Shown piece by piece: positions 8,391-16,673 of a stretch of DNA of 64,000 nucleotides. The position numbers and the translations under genes were made by a program. Origin of the DNA: Streptomyces sp. NBC_01497 (GTDB taxonomy: Bacteria; Actinomycetota; Actinomycetes; Streptomycetales; Streptomycetaceae); the NCBI RefSeq assembly GCF_036250695.1, contig NZ_CP109427.1, positions 6,572,001-6,636,000 of the forward strand, given 5' to 3'. Under the pieces are notes generated by a model, which saw only the letters and a list, made by a program, of their open reading frames with translations, was not told where the DNA came from and did no database searches. Within the stretch, counting starts at the first letter, position 1, and every line of letters starts with the position of its first letter.

Positions 8391-9605
8391 TCAGGCGTGC
8401 TTCCTCAGCTCCCGGCGCGCCAGCGAGCGCTGGTGCACCTCGTCCGGCCCGTCCGCGAGACGCAGGGTGCGGGCGTGCGCCCACAGCTCCGCGAGCGGGT
8501 GGTCCTGACTCACACCGCCCGCGCCGTGCAGCTGGATCGCCTTGTCGAGGATGTCGACCACCGCGCGCGGTGTCGCGATCTTGATGGCCTGGATCTCCGT
8601 GTGCGCGCCCCGGTTGCCCACGGTGTCCATCAGCCAGGCCGTCTTCAGCACCAGCAGCCGCAGCTGCTCCACGCTCACGCGGGCGTCCGCGATCCAGTTC
8701 TGGACGACTCCCTGGGCCGCGATCGGCTTGCCGAACGCGGTACGCGACGACGCCCGCACGCACATCAGCCCGATCGCGCGCTCCGCCATCCCGATCAGCC
8801 GCATGCAGTGGTGGATGCGGCCAGGACCGAGCCGAGCCTGGGCGATGGCGAAGCCGCCGCCCTCCTCGCCGACCAGGTTCGAGGCGGGCACCCGCACGTC
8901 GTCGAACACGACCTCCGCGTGGCCGCCGTGGTGGCCGTCGTCGTAACCGAAGACGCGCATCCCGCGGCGCACCTCGACGCCCGGTGTGTCCCGCGGCACC
9001 AGCACCATCGACTGCTGGCGGCGCACGTCGGCGCCGTCCGGGTCGGTCTTGCCCATCACGATGAAGATCCTGCAGTCCGGGTTCATCGCCCCGGAGATGT
9101 ACCACTTGCGGCCGCTGACGACGTAGTCGTCGCCGTCGCGGGTGATCCGCGTCTCGATGTTCGTCGCGTCCGACGAGGCCACCTCGGGCTCCGTCATCGC
9201 GAACGCCGACCGGATCTCGCCCGCGAGCAGCGGCTCCAGCCACTGCTTGCGCTGCGCCTCGTCGGCGAATTCGGCGAGCAGCTCCATGTTGCCGGTGTCC
9301 GGCGCGGCGCAGTTCAGCGCGGCGGGCGCCAGCTGCGGGGAGCGGCCGGTGATCTCGGCCAGCGGCGCGTACTGGAGGTTCGTCAGCCCCGCGCCGTACC
9401 GCGTGTCCGGCAGGAACAGGTTCCACAGGCCCTGGCTCCGGGCCGCCCGCTTGAGGTCCTGGATGACGGGCGGGATCTGCCAGGGGTCGGCCGCCGTCTC
9501 GCTCTGCTCACGCAGAACGGGCTCCGCCGGGTACACGTACTCGTCCATGAAGGCGAGCAGTTTCGCCCGCAACTCCTGCGTGCGGGCGTCGAATGCGAAG
9601 TCCAT
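8391..9605 (-). CDS. Acyl-CoA dehydrogenase, ACAD10/11-like
   Basis: This 404-residue protein has the full acyl-CoA dehydrogenase fold: N-terminal helical domain, beta domain (AFAMTEPEVASSDATN, GRKWYISGA) and C-terminal FAD-binding helices (RTAFGKPI, QLHGAGGVSQD). It begins MDFAFDARTQEL and has the DGPDEVH segment typical of the ACAD10/11 subgroup in place of the usual EGT motif. It lies nine bases downstream of an APH-like kinase, and in vertebrate ACAD10/11 these two modules are fused. Recent work on that family, and on LvaA/LvaC of Pseudomonas putida, shows the kinase phosphorylating a 4-hydroxyacyl-CoA and the dehydrogenase-like partner removing the phosphate on the way to a 3-hydroxyacyl-CoA. 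The same chemistry is likely here. Confidence 0.92.
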   Translation of the reverse strand: MDFAFDARTQELRAKLLAFMDEYVYPAEPVLREQSETAADPWQIPPVIQDLKRAARSQGLWNLFLPDTRYGAGLTNLQYAPLAEITGRSPQLAPAALNCAAPDTGNMELLAEFADEAQRKQWLEPLLAGEIRSAFAMTEPEVASSDATNIETRITRDGDDYVVSGRKWYISGAMNPDCRIFIVMGKTDPDGADVRRQQSMVLVPRDTPGVEVRRGMRVFGYDDGHHGGHAEVVFDDVRVPASNLVGEEGGGFAIAQARLGPGRIHHCMRLIGMAERAIGLMCVRASSRTAFGKPIAAQGVVQNWIADARVSVEQLRLLVLKTAWLMDTVGNRGAHTEIQAIKIATPRAVVDILDKAIQLHGAGGVSQDHPLAELWAHARTLRLADGPDEVHQRSLARRELRKHA

Positions 9606-9614
9606 GGGGGTAAC

Positions 9615-10652
9615 TCAGCCTTCCTGGAGGGTGGTGAGGCCGTGCCGGATGAACAGGGGGACCAGGTCGCCGATGCGGTCGAAGCCGCGGCCGACGGTCT
9701 GGCCGAGCGTGTAGCGGTAGTGGATGCCCTCCAGGATCACGGCGAGCTTGAACCACGCGAACGCCGTGTACCAGGGGATCGCCGAGGTGTCCCGGCCCGA
9801 GCGGCGCGCGTAGCGCTCGATCAGCTCGGCCGGCTCGGGGTGGCCCGGCGCGCCGGCCGCCGTGCTGACGGGGGAGTCCGGCAGGTCGAGCCGGACGCTG
9901 TACATGACCAGCAGGCCGAGGTCGGTCAGCGGGTCGCCGAGCGTGGACATCTCCCAGTCGAGCACGGCCCTGATGCGGTCGTCGTCGCCGAGGAGCACGT
10001 TGTCGAGGCGGTAGTCGCCGTGCACCACCGCGGGCGCGGGTGAGGCGGGCAGCGCGCCGCCGAGGCGGCTGTGCAGTTCGTCGATGCCGGGCAGGTCGCG
10101 GCTGCGGGACGCGTCCAGCTGCTTGCCCCAGCGCCGCAGCTGCCGGTCGAGGAACCCCTCGGGCCGGCCGAAGTCCCCGAGCCCGACCGCCGCCGGGTCC
10201 ACGGCGTGCAGGTCCACCAGGGTGTCCACCAGGCCCAGCACGGCGGCCCTGGTGCGCGCGGCGCCCAGCGGGGCCAGCTCCTCGGCCGTGCGGTACGGGG
10301 TGCCCGTCACGAACTCCATGACGTAGAACGGCGCCCCCGTCACCGACTCGTCCTCGCACAGCAGCAGCGCCTCGGGCACCGGTACGGGCGTGGTGTGCAG
10401 CGCGCTGATCACGCGGTGCTCGCGGCGCATGTCGTGCGCGGTGGCGAGGACATGGCCGAGCGGCGGCCTGCGCACGACCCACTGGCCCGTTCCCTCGGGC
10501 GCGGCGGTGTCGTGGACCACGTAGGTGAGGTTCGAGCGGCCCCCCTCGCACATCCGCGCCTCCAGCGGGCCGCCGACCAGGCCGGGCCGCTCGCGGTCCA
10601 GGTGGGCGCGCAGCCGGTCGAGGTCGAGTCCTGGCGGGGGGACTTGGCTCAT
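9615..10652 (-). CDS. APH-like kinase, ACAD10/11-associated phosphotransferase
   Basis: This 345-residue protein has the aminoglycoside-phosphotransferase/choline-kinase fold. The catalytic loop HGDYRLDN and the metal-binding DWEMSTLGDP motif are both intact, near residues 214 and 234. An N-terminal glycine-rich segment (CEGGRSNLTY) completes the ATP site. The start ATG at 10652 overlaps a clear translational context (GGAGCGG upstream). It is the first gene of a two-gene unit with the acyl-CoA dehydrogenase. The pair reproduces the domain set of ACAD11 and of LvaA plus LvaC, so phosphorylation of 4-hydroxyacyl-CoA is the best hypothesis. Antibiotic resistance is unlikely given this context. 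Confidence 0.9.
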   Translation of the reverse strand: MSQVPPPGLDLDRLRAHLDRERPGLVGGPLEARMCEGGRSNLTYVVHDTAAPEGTGQWVVRRPPLGHVLATAHDMRREHRVISALHTTPVPVPEALLLCEDESVTGAPFYVMEFVTGTPYRTAEELAPLGAARTRAAVLGLVDTLVDLHAVDPAAVGLGDFGRPEGFLDRQLRRWGKQLDASRSRDLPGIDELHSRLGGALPASPAPAVVHGDYRLDNVLLGDDDRIRAVLDWEMSTLGDPLTDLGLLVMYSVRLDLPDSPVSTAAGAPGHPEPAELIERYARRSGRDTSAIPWYTAFAWFKLAVILEGIHYRYTLGQTVGRGFDRIGDLVPLFIRHGLTTLQEG

Positions 10653-10728
10653 CGTCCGCTCCTTCTTGGGTCACGTGCCGTGGTGAGGCGCGGTGCCGCG
10701 GTCGCGTCCCGCGGCACCTCTTATGATG

Positions 10729-10740
10729 CCGACCGGTCGG
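10729..10740. promoter_or_regulatory. TetR-type operator in the kinase promoter
   Basis: This perfect 12-bp palindrome CCGACCGGTCGG, flanked by TATG on the right, lies 77 bases upstream of the kinase start and 60 bases before the glucarate dehydratase gene. It is the third member of the operator set also seen at 1830 and 5112. Confidence 0.55.
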
Positions 10741-10779
10741 TATGTCGTCCAGTCCCGGGTACCCTGGCGGGCGGATCGT

Positions 10780-10804
10780 CCATATGAATAGGGTTCACGT
10801 ATGG
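10780..10804. promoter_or_regulatory. Imperfect inverted repeat at the glucarate dehydratase start
   Basis: CCATA and TATGG arms 15 bases apart flank a locally AT-rich centre, and the right arm covers the start codon. This may be an operator for sugar-acid control of the gene. Only the outer five base pairs match well, so the call is weak. Confidence 0.25.
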
Positions 10805-12102
10805 ATACATCGCTCACCGTCGACCAGGTCCGGCTCACCCCGATCCTCATCGCCGATCCTCCCTTGCTCAACACCCAGGGCGTGCACCAGCCCTACACCC
10901 CGCGGCTGATCGTCGAAGTGATCACCCGGGGCGGCGTCGTCGGCGTCGGGGAGACGTACGGCGACGGGAAATACCTGGAACTGGCCCAGCCGCTCGCCGA
11001 CGCCCTTCCCGGCCGTCCGATCACGGACATGAACGGCCTCTTCGCCCTCGCCGACGACGTGTGCGGCGAGTCACACAACACCGAGACCCGCGTCGACGCG
11101 GGCGGCCTGCGGGGCGCGCAGACCGTCGACAAGCTCCGCCTGTCCATCGTCTCCGCCTTCGAGGTCGCCTTCCTCGACGCGCTCGGCAAGCACCGCGGGG
11201 AACCGGTCCACGCACTCCTCGGCGGCAAGGTCAGGGACGCCGTCGACTACAGCGCGTACCTCTTCTACCGCTGGGCCCAGCACCCCGACGGCGCTCATCC
11301 GGCGGTGCAGGACGACGGCTGGGGCGCGGCCCTCGACCCGGCGGGCGTCGTGGCACAGGCCCGCCGCTTCGCCGACACCTACGGGTTCCGCTCCTTCAAG
11401 CTCAAGGGCGGCGTCTTCCCGCCGGACGAGGAGATCGCCGCCATCCGGGCGCTCGCCGAGGAGTTCCCCGGGCAGCCGCTGCGGCTCGACCCCAACGGCG
11501 CCTGGTCCGTCGAGACGTCGCTGTACGTGGCGGAGCGGCTGGCGGGCGTCCTGGAGTACCTGGAGGACCCGGCGAGCGGTACGGACCTGATGGCGCGGGT
11601 CTCCGCGGGCACCTCGGTCCCGCTCGCCACCAACATGTGCGTGACCGCGGTGCCGGAGATCGCGGAGGCCTTCCGGCGGGACGCGGTGCAGGTCGTCCTC
11701 TCCGACCACCACTACTGGGGCGGACTGCGCCGCACCCAGGAACTCGCCGCGATCTGCCGGGCGTTCGGCGTGGGACTGTCCATGCACTCCAACACCCACC
11801 TCGGCATCAGCCTCGCCGCCATGACCCATGTCGCGGCGACCGTGCCCAACCTGGACTACGCCTGTGACAGCCACTACCCGTGGCAGACGGAGGACGTGAT
11901 CACCGTCCGGCACACCTTCGAGGACGGGCACCTCACCGTGTCCGACGCGCCCGGTCTCGGTGTGGAACTGGACCGGGAGGCCCTGGCGGCGCTGCACCGC
12001 CGCTGGGCCGAGGACGACGGCACGATGCGCGAGCGCGACGACGCGGCGGCGATGCGCACGGCGCGGCCCGACTGGGTGCGGCCCCCGCTGCCGCGCTGGT
12101 GA
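10801..12102 (+). CDS. gudD: Glucarate dehydratase (enolase superfamily)
   Basis: This 433-residue protein matches the D-glucarate dehydratase family. These enzymes abstract the C5 proton of glucarate (or epimerise and dehydrate L-idarate) to give 5-keto-4-deoxy-glucarate. Visible signatures are the N-terminal capping domain, the KxK base motif in SFKLKGG near residue 200, the metal ligand segment RLDPNGAW near residue 233, a second metal region LEYLEDP, and the HSNTHLGIS segment near residue 327 that carries the second catalytic histidine. The ATG at 10801 gives the usual family length. It is transcribed alone, divergent from the kinase gene, and ends at a hairpin. Downstream KDG aldolase and dehydrogenase genes are not in the window. 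Confidence 0.93.
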   Translation: MDTSLTVDQVRLTPILIADPPLLNTQGVHQPYTPRLIVEVITRGGVVGVGETYGDGKYLELAQPLADALPGRPITDMNGLFALADDVCGESHNTETRVDAGGLRGAQTVDKLRLSIVSAFEVAFLDALGKHRGEPVHALLGGKVRDAVDYSAYLFYRWAQHPDGAHPAVQDDGWGAALDPAGVVAQARRFADTYGFRSFKLKGGVFPPDEEIAAIRALAEEFPGQPLRLDPNGAWSVETSLYVAERLAGVLEYLEDPASGTDLMARVSAGTSVPLATNMCVTAVPEIAEAFRRDAVQVVLSDHHYWGGLRRTQELAAICRAFGVGLSMHSNTHLGISLAAMTHVAATVPNLDYACDSHYPWQTEDVITVRHTFEDGHLTVSDAPGLGVELDREALAALHRRWAEDDGTMRERDDAAAMRTARPDWVRPPLPRW

Positions 12103-12111
12103 GAGCCGGGC

Positions 12112-12148
12112 GCCGCCGGCGGGTGGGAAGATCCTGCCCGCGGCGGCC
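12112..12148. terminator. Possible bidirectional terminator
   Basis: GCCGCCGGCGGG (12112-12123) can pair with CCCGCGGCGGCC (12137-12148) with one bulge. It lies between the converging glucarate dehydratase and MBL genes. Confidence 0.4.
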
Positions 12149-12163
12149 GTCCGATGACGTGCG

Positions 12164-13075
12164 TCAGGCGTGGCAGGCCACGGGCTGCCCGCCGTTGACG
12201 GTCGTCATGTCACCGAACACCAGCAGCGGGTCCAGGTCCACGCCCTCCGGCAGGCCGTCGAGCTCCGCGTACGCACGGTGCAGGTTGGCGACGAGCCGCT
12301 CGCTCTCGCGCAGCGCGGCGAACTCGCCGAGGTCCGTGCCGCGCGCCGTTTCGAGCGGGCTGAGCCCCTTCGCGTGCCCGGCGCGCGCCACCTCCTCCAC
12401 GAAGCGCAGGTAGCGCTCCGTCGCGTCGTACGCCGACGGGTCGGTGACCGGGCCGTGGCCCGGCACCACGATCTCCGCGTCCAGCGACCGCAGCAGCTCC
12501 AGTGCGCGCAGCGAGCCCGCCAGGGAGCCGTTGAAGATGAACGGTGTACCGCCCGCGAAGACCAGGTCGCCGGTGAACACCACGCCCTGCTCCGGCAGAT
12601 GGACGATCGAGTCGCCCGTGGTGTGCGCGACCCCGGGGTGCAGTACGCGCACCGGTATGCCGCCCACGTACAGCGTCATGCGGTCGCTGTAGGTCATCGT
12701 CGGTGTGACGACCGGCACCTCGCCGAACTCCGTTCCGGGCCACACCAGATGGAGCTGATGCCCCGCCGCGATCTGCTGGCTGCGGCAGGTCTCGTGGGCG
12801 ACGACCGTCGCGTCCGCCGCGAACATGCTGTTGCCGTACGTGTGGTCGCCATGGTGGTGGGTGTTGACCAGGGTGCCGGGCAGCGGCAGCCCCTGTGCGG
12901 CGACCGCCTCGCGCAGCAGCCGGGCGCGCCGCTCCGTCGCCGCGGTGTCGACGAGGAGCGTCGTGCGGCCGTCGCTCACCACACCGGCGTTGTTGAGGCA
13001 CCAGCCGCCGTCCGGCTGGACGTAGGCGTACGCCTGCGGGCTGACGCGGACGAGGTACGGGTCCATTGCGGGCAT
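12164..13075 (-). CDS. MBL-fold metallo-hydrolase
   Basis: This 303-residue metallo-beta-lactamase-fold hydrolase has the zinc motif THHHGDHTYG near residue 73. The other ligands are a His in the HTTGDS segment, an Asp in VFTGDLVF and a late His in VPGHGPV, so the binuclear site looks complete. It has no signal peptide; the start ATG at 13075 follows an AAGGA box at good spacing. It stands alone on the minus strand. The family covers thioesterases, lactonases and sulfatases, and the substrate cannot be deduced. The long C-terminal helical part (about residues 220-303) is rich in Glu and Arg and resembles cyclase-like MBL proteins of actinobacteria. Confidence 0.85.
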   Translation of the reverse strand: MPAMDPYLVRVSPQAYAYVQPDGGWCLNNAGVVSDGRTTLLVDTAATERRARLLREAVAAQGLPLPGTLVNTHHHGDHTYGNSMFAADATVVAHETCRSQQIAAGHQLHLVWPGTEFGEVPVVTPTMTYSDRMTLYVGGIPVRVLHPGVAHTTGDSIVHLPEQGVVFTGDLVFAGGTPFIFNGSLAGSLRALELLRSLDAEIVVPGHGPVTDPSAYDATERYLRFVEEVARAGHAKGLSPLETARGTDLGEFAALRESERLVANLHRAYAELDGLPEGVDLDPLLVFGDMTTVNGGQPVACHA

Positions 13076-13434
13076 CGGTGGTCCTTCGCTGCGGCGCTGT
13101 CGGGGGACGGTCGCGGTCCTGCCCGGCGTCGTTGCCGGGTACGTGTGCGGTGGTGCGGTGGGGCCTGATCCGCGGGGGGTTCTCCCGCCCGCAGCTTGCC
13201 AGGTGTACGGGGCACGTGCCAGCGCCGTCCGGCCGGGGCACGGCAGAGCGTTCGCGTTCGCGGCCGGGCGCCGGTGGACGCCCCGCGGGCCGGGGCGCCG
13301 GAGGACGCCGCTCTCCGGCCCGGACCTCGCCGGTGCGTGGCGGGGCCCCTCCGGGCGGGTGACGTCGAGGGCCGCACGGCCCGGTCCTTCGGGAAGCCCG
13401 GGAGGCGCCGGCGCCGGCCATCGGGGCACCCGCC
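13076..13434. other. Intergenic region upstream of the MBL gene
   Basis: These 359 bases carry the promoter and leader of the minus-strand MBL gene. I see no gene, strong hairpin or clear operator in them. Confidence 0.5.
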
Positions 13435-13773
13435 TCACCACAGCAGCGCCACGCCGAGGGCCGCGAGACACACCGCGCACACCGCCGCCGTCCGCGCCGC
13501 ACGCTCCCCGAGGCGCGGCGGGCGCGCTGTCGCGAGCGCGAGCGTCCTGACGTGCGCGACCACCAGGAACGCCAGCCAGAGCAGCGCGCCGAGCGCGACC
13601 GCGACCACACCGAGGGCCGTGACACCGTCGTGCAGCGCCTGCCGCACGGCGAGGATCGCCGCCACGGTGCAGGACAGGGTCGTGCGCCGCCACGCGAGCC
13701 GGGTGCGCTCCGGCTGCAGCCCGGGGTCCCTGGGCCGGTCCGCCCGCCGCGGACCCGGTGCCGAGGTCGCCAT
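13435..13773 (-). CDS. DUF202 membrane protein
   Basis: This is a 112-residue membrane protein with the DUF202 hallmark QPERTRLAWRRT at about residues 20-31, followed by three hydrophobic helices. Its function is unknown in the family. It starts nine bases downstream of another DUF202/YidH-type protein, and the two are translated together after a NUDIX gene. Paired small DUF202 proteins are common in actinobacteria and may form a hetero-oligomer, which is inferred from adjacency only. Confidence 0.85.
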   Translation of the reverse strand: MATSAPGPRRADRPRDPGLQPERTRLAWRRTTLSCTVAAILAVRQALHDGVTALGVVAVALGALLWLAFLVVAHVRTLALATARPPRLGERAARTAAVCAVCLAALGVALLW

Positions 13774-13781
13774 CGCCCGCC

Positions 13782-14240
13782 TCAGCCGCCCCGGCCGAGC
13801 AGCACCACGACCAGCATGCACACTGCCAGCAGCCCCACCACGAGAGCCAGCACCGTCGGGAACCGCGACACCGGCAGATCCTCGCCGCGCCGCATCGCCC
13901 GCTCGCAGCGCACCCAGTGGTTCACGGCGCGCAGCGAGGCCAGCGCCCCCACGGCGAGCAGCGCGACCGCGAGGGCCGCGCGCACCGCCCCGTCGAGGTG
14001 CGGCAGGAACTGGTCGACCGCGAACCCGCCGCCGACCAGCGCGAGGGCCGTACGGATCCACGCGAGGAAGGTGCGCTCGTTGGCGAGCGAGAAGCGGTAG
14101 TCGGGTGTCGTGCCCTCCTCGCCGATGCGCCGGGGGGCGAACCACAGGAAGAAACCCCGGCCGGGGCGCCCCGGGCCGGGTGCCTGCGGCGTGCCCGCGC
14201 CGTCAGGCACGCCCGGCACCCGTCGCCCCGCCCGTGCCAT
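13782..14240 (-). CDS. YidH/DUF202-family membrane protein
   Basis: This protein of up to 152 residues contains the DUF202 core ANERTFLAWIRTALALVGGGFAV near residue 53 and three membrane helices. The start is uncertain. The ATG at 14240 overlaps the NUDIX gene by 38 bases and has no good ribosome-binding site, while GTG codons at 14219 and 14210 would shorten the overlap. The conserved family region begins after all three candidates, so the core is unaffected. It forms a unit with the downstream DUF202 gene. The function is unknown. Confidence 0.82.
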   Translation of the reverse strand: MARAGRRVPGVPDGAGTPQAPGPGRPGRGFFLWFAPRRIGEEGTTPDYRFSLANERTFLAWIRTALALVGGGFAVDQFLPHLDGAVRAALAVALLAVGALASLRAVNHWVRCERAMRRGEDLPVSRFPTVLALVVGLLAVCMLVVVLLGRGG

Positions 14241-14802
14241 CGGCGGCGGGCCGCTCGCGCGCGTGGCGCGCGTAACGCTCGTACGCGACGCGGCCGTCCG
14301 GCACGAACTCCCACGGCAGTGCCTCCCCGGCGCCGCCCGCGGGCACCTCGCCGCGCAGCCGGGCCGCGACCTCGCCGGCCGGCAGGAAACCGTGCCACGC
14401 GACCTCCTCTGCCTGCGGGTTCACGGGCAGTGTGCAGCGCACCTCGTAGACCGCCGACCACCACGAGCCGCGCCCCTCGGGCGCGTCGTACAGGAAGCGG
14501 AAGAGCGGGGTGGGCCGGGGCAGCCCCGTGACCCCGAGCTCCTCCTCGGCCTCGCGCAGCGCGCCGTCGTCGTAGCTCTCGCCCGCGCCGAGCACGCCGC
14601 CGACGAAGACGTCGTACAGCGAGGGGAAGATCAGCTTCGTCGCGGTCCTGCGGTGTACGAACAGCCGGTCCCGCGCGTCCCGGGCCAGCACGAAGGCGGC
14701 CCGGTGGCGCAGACCGCGCGCGTACACCTCACCGCGCGGCGCCCGGCCGACGACATGGTCGTTCTCGTCGACGACGTCCACGATCTCGTCTTCTGGAGCC
14801 AT
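14203..14802 (-). CDS. NUDIX hydrolase
   Basis: This 199-residue protein has a complete Nudix box near residue 75 (G-x5-E-x7-REAEEELGV), the metal-binding helix that hydrolyses nucleoside-diphosphate-linked substrates. The flanking layout (N-terminal VDVVDENDHVVGRAPRGEV, late PWEFVPDG) resembles the isopentenyl-diphosphate-isomerase-like branch of the family, but the Cys/Glu set needed for isomerase activity is not evident, so a hydrolase is likelier. The start ATG at 14802 is chosen because an upstream TTG has no ribosome-binding site. It is first in a unit with the two DUF202 genes and is divergent from the flavoprotein gene. Confidence 0.9.
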   Translation of the reverse strand: MAPEDEIVDVVDENDHVVGRAPRGEVYARGLRHRAAFVLARDARDRLFVHRRTATKLIFPSLYDVFVGGVLGAGESYDDGALREAEEELGVTGLPRPTPLFRFLYDAPEGRGSWWSAVYEVRCTLPVNPQAEEVAWHGFLPAGEVAARLRGEVPAGGAGEALPWEFVPDGRVAYERYARHARERPAADGTGGATGAGRA

Positions 14803-14955
14803 GGGGCCATCCAATCAAACGGCCCGTCCGAAGCCCGGTCAGGGCCGGTACGTCCGGAACGCGCCGGGGCCGCCGCGCGCAGGCGGTTGACTTGTTACCA
14901 GCGCGTACCGAAGATCGGAGCACCGGGCAGAGGCGGACTCCGAGGGCGGGGGAGC

Positions 14956-16611
14956 ATGGCGTACGACGCAGATGTGATCGTGATCGGAGCCGGTCTCGCG
15001 GGACTGGTCGCGACGGCCGAACTCGTCGACGCCGGACGCCGCGTGATCCTTCTCGACCAGGAACCCGAGCAGTCGATCGGCGGGCAGGCCCACTGGTCGT
15101 TCGGCGGGATCTTCCTCGTCGGCTCCGCGGAGCAGCGCCGCATGGGCATCAAGGACAGCAGGGAGCTCGCGCTCCAGGACTGGCTGGGCACCGCCGGCTT
15201 CGACCGCCCCGAGGACCACTGGCCGCGCCGGTGGGCCGAGGCGTACGTCGACTTCGCGGCCGGCGAGAAGCGCGCCTGGCTGCACCGGCGCGGCATCCGC
15301 TTCTTCCCGCTGGTCGGCTGGGCCGAGCGGGGCGGGTACGACGCGAGGGGGCACGGCAACTCCGTGCCGCGCTTCCACATCACCTGGGGCACGGGACCCG
15401 GCATCGTCGAACCGTTCGAACGCCGGGTGCGCGAGGGCGTCGCCAAGGGCCTCGTGAGCCTCCGCTTCCGGCACCGGGTCACCGCTCTCGCGGCGAGCGA
15501 CGGCCACCTCGACACCGTCACCGGTGACGTGCTCGAAGAGAGCGATGCGCCGCGCGGCACCCCCAGCACCCGCACCACCACCGGCGCGTTCGAACTGCGC
15601 GCCCAGGCCGTCGTCGTCACCAGCGGTGGCATCGGCGGCAACCACGACCTCGTACGCGCCCAGTGGCCCGACCGGCTCGGCACCCCGCCCCGGCACATGA
15701 TCACCGGTGTGCCCGCCCACGTCGACGGACTGATGCTGGGCATCGCCGAAGCGGCGGGCGCCCACCACATCAACCGCGACCGCATGTGGCACTACACCGA
15801 AGGCATCCAGAACTGGGACCCGATCTGGCCCGGCCACGGCATCCGCATCCTGCCGGGACCGTCGTCGCTGTGGCTCGACGCGCGCGGCCGGCGGCTGCCC
15901 GTACCGCTGTTCCCCGGCTTCGACACGCTCGGCACCCTCGAACACATCATGCGCTCCGGGCACGAGTACACGTGGTTCGTGCTCGATCAGCGCATCATCG
16001 GCAAGGAGTTCGCCCTCTCGGGCTCCGAACAGAACCCCGACCTGACCGGCAAGTCCGTCCGGGGCGTCCTCGACCGGGCCCGCGCCGACGTGCCGGGCCC
16101 CGTCCGGGCGTTCATGGACAAGGGCGCCGACTTCGTGGTCGCCCGCGACCTCGCCACCCTCGTCAAGGGCATGAACAACCTGACCGACGAGCCGCTGCTC
16201 GACGAGGCGGAACTGCGCCGCGAGATCGTGGCGCGGGACCGCGAGGTCGCCAACCCGTACACGAAGGACCTCCAGATCACGGCGCTGCGCGGGGCCCGCA
16301 GGTTCTGGGGCGACCGCCTCATCCGCACCGCGCCCCCGCACCGCCTCCTCGACCCGGCGGCCGGCCCGCTCATCGCCGTACGCCTGCACATCCTCACCCG
16401 CAAGTCGCTGGGCGGCCTGGAGACCGACCTGTCGTCCCGTGTCCTGACCGCGTCGGGCGAGCCGCTGCCGGGTCTGTACGCGGCGGGCGAGGCGGCCGGC
16501 TTCGGCGGCGGCGGCGTCCACGGCTACCGCTCACTTGAGGGCACGTTCCTCGGCGGCTGCCTCTTCTCGGGCCGCGCCGCGGGCCGCGCGGCGGCGGCCG
16601 CCACGGCCTGA
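14956..16611 (+). CDS. FAD-binding dehydrogenase (3-ketosteroid dehydrogenase-like)
   Basis: This 551-residue flavoprotein of the fumarate reductase/3-ketosteroid dehydrogenase superfamily has the dinucleotide motif VIGAGLAGLVA at residues 8-18. Its C-terminal FAD signature reads LYAAGEAAGFGGGGVHGYRSLEGTFLGGC (given here only as the region around residue 515-540). The sequence matches the FAD-binding dehydrogenase subgroup annotated as KsdD-like in streptomycetes. The ATG at 14956 follows a GGGGGAG box. It is monocistronic, divergent from the NUDIX unit, with a possible TTGACT promoter element near 14887. No steroid genes are nearby, so the substrate is unknown. Confidence 0.88.
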   Translation: MAYDADVIVIGAGLAGLVATAELVDAGRRVILLDQEPEQSIGGQAHWSFGGIFLVGSAEQRRMGIKDSRELALQDWLGTAGFDRPEDHWPRRWAEAYVDFAAGEKRAWLHRRGIRFFPLVGWAERGGYDARGHGNSVPRFHITWGTGPGIVEPFERRVREGVAKGLVSLRFRHRVTALAASDGHLDTVTGDVLEESDAPRGTPSTRTTTGAFELRAQAVVVTSGGIGGNHDLVRAQWPDRLGTPPRHMITGVPAHVDGLMLGIAEAAGAHHINRDRMWHYTEGIQNWDPIWPGHGIRILPGPSSLWLDARGRRLPVPLFPGFDTLGTLEHIMRSGHEYTWFVLDQRIIGKEFALSGSEQNPDLTGKSVRGVLDRARADVPGPVRAFMDKGADFVVARDLATLVKGMNNLTDEPLLDEAELRREIVARDREVANPYTKDLQITALRGARRFWGDRLIRTAPPHRLLDPAAGPLIAVRLHILTRKSLGGLETDLSSRVLTASGEPLPGLYAAGEAAGFGGGGVHGYRSLEGTFLGGCLFSGRAAGRAAAAATA

Positions 16612-16613
16612 CG

Positions 16614-16631
16614 CACGGCCCGGGGGCCGTG
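16614..16631. terminator. Short terminator palindrome
   Basis: CACGGCCC and GGGCCGTG form a near-perfect 18-base palindrome just after the flavoprotein stop and before the converging SDR gene. Confidence 0.4.
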
Positions 16632-16673
16632 GGGGAATCCGGAGCGGGTGCGGTCCGCGATCAGCGTCTCGTG

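Noticed and set aside
9615..10652. Aminoglycoside resistance gene
   Set aside because: The APH fold is shared, but the position beside an ACAD10/11-like dehydrogenase and acyl-CoA genes points to acyl-CoA metabolism.
14203..14802. Isopentenyl-diphosphate isomerase
   Set aside because: Resembles that branch of NUDIX proteins, but the catalytic Cys/Glu set is not evident.
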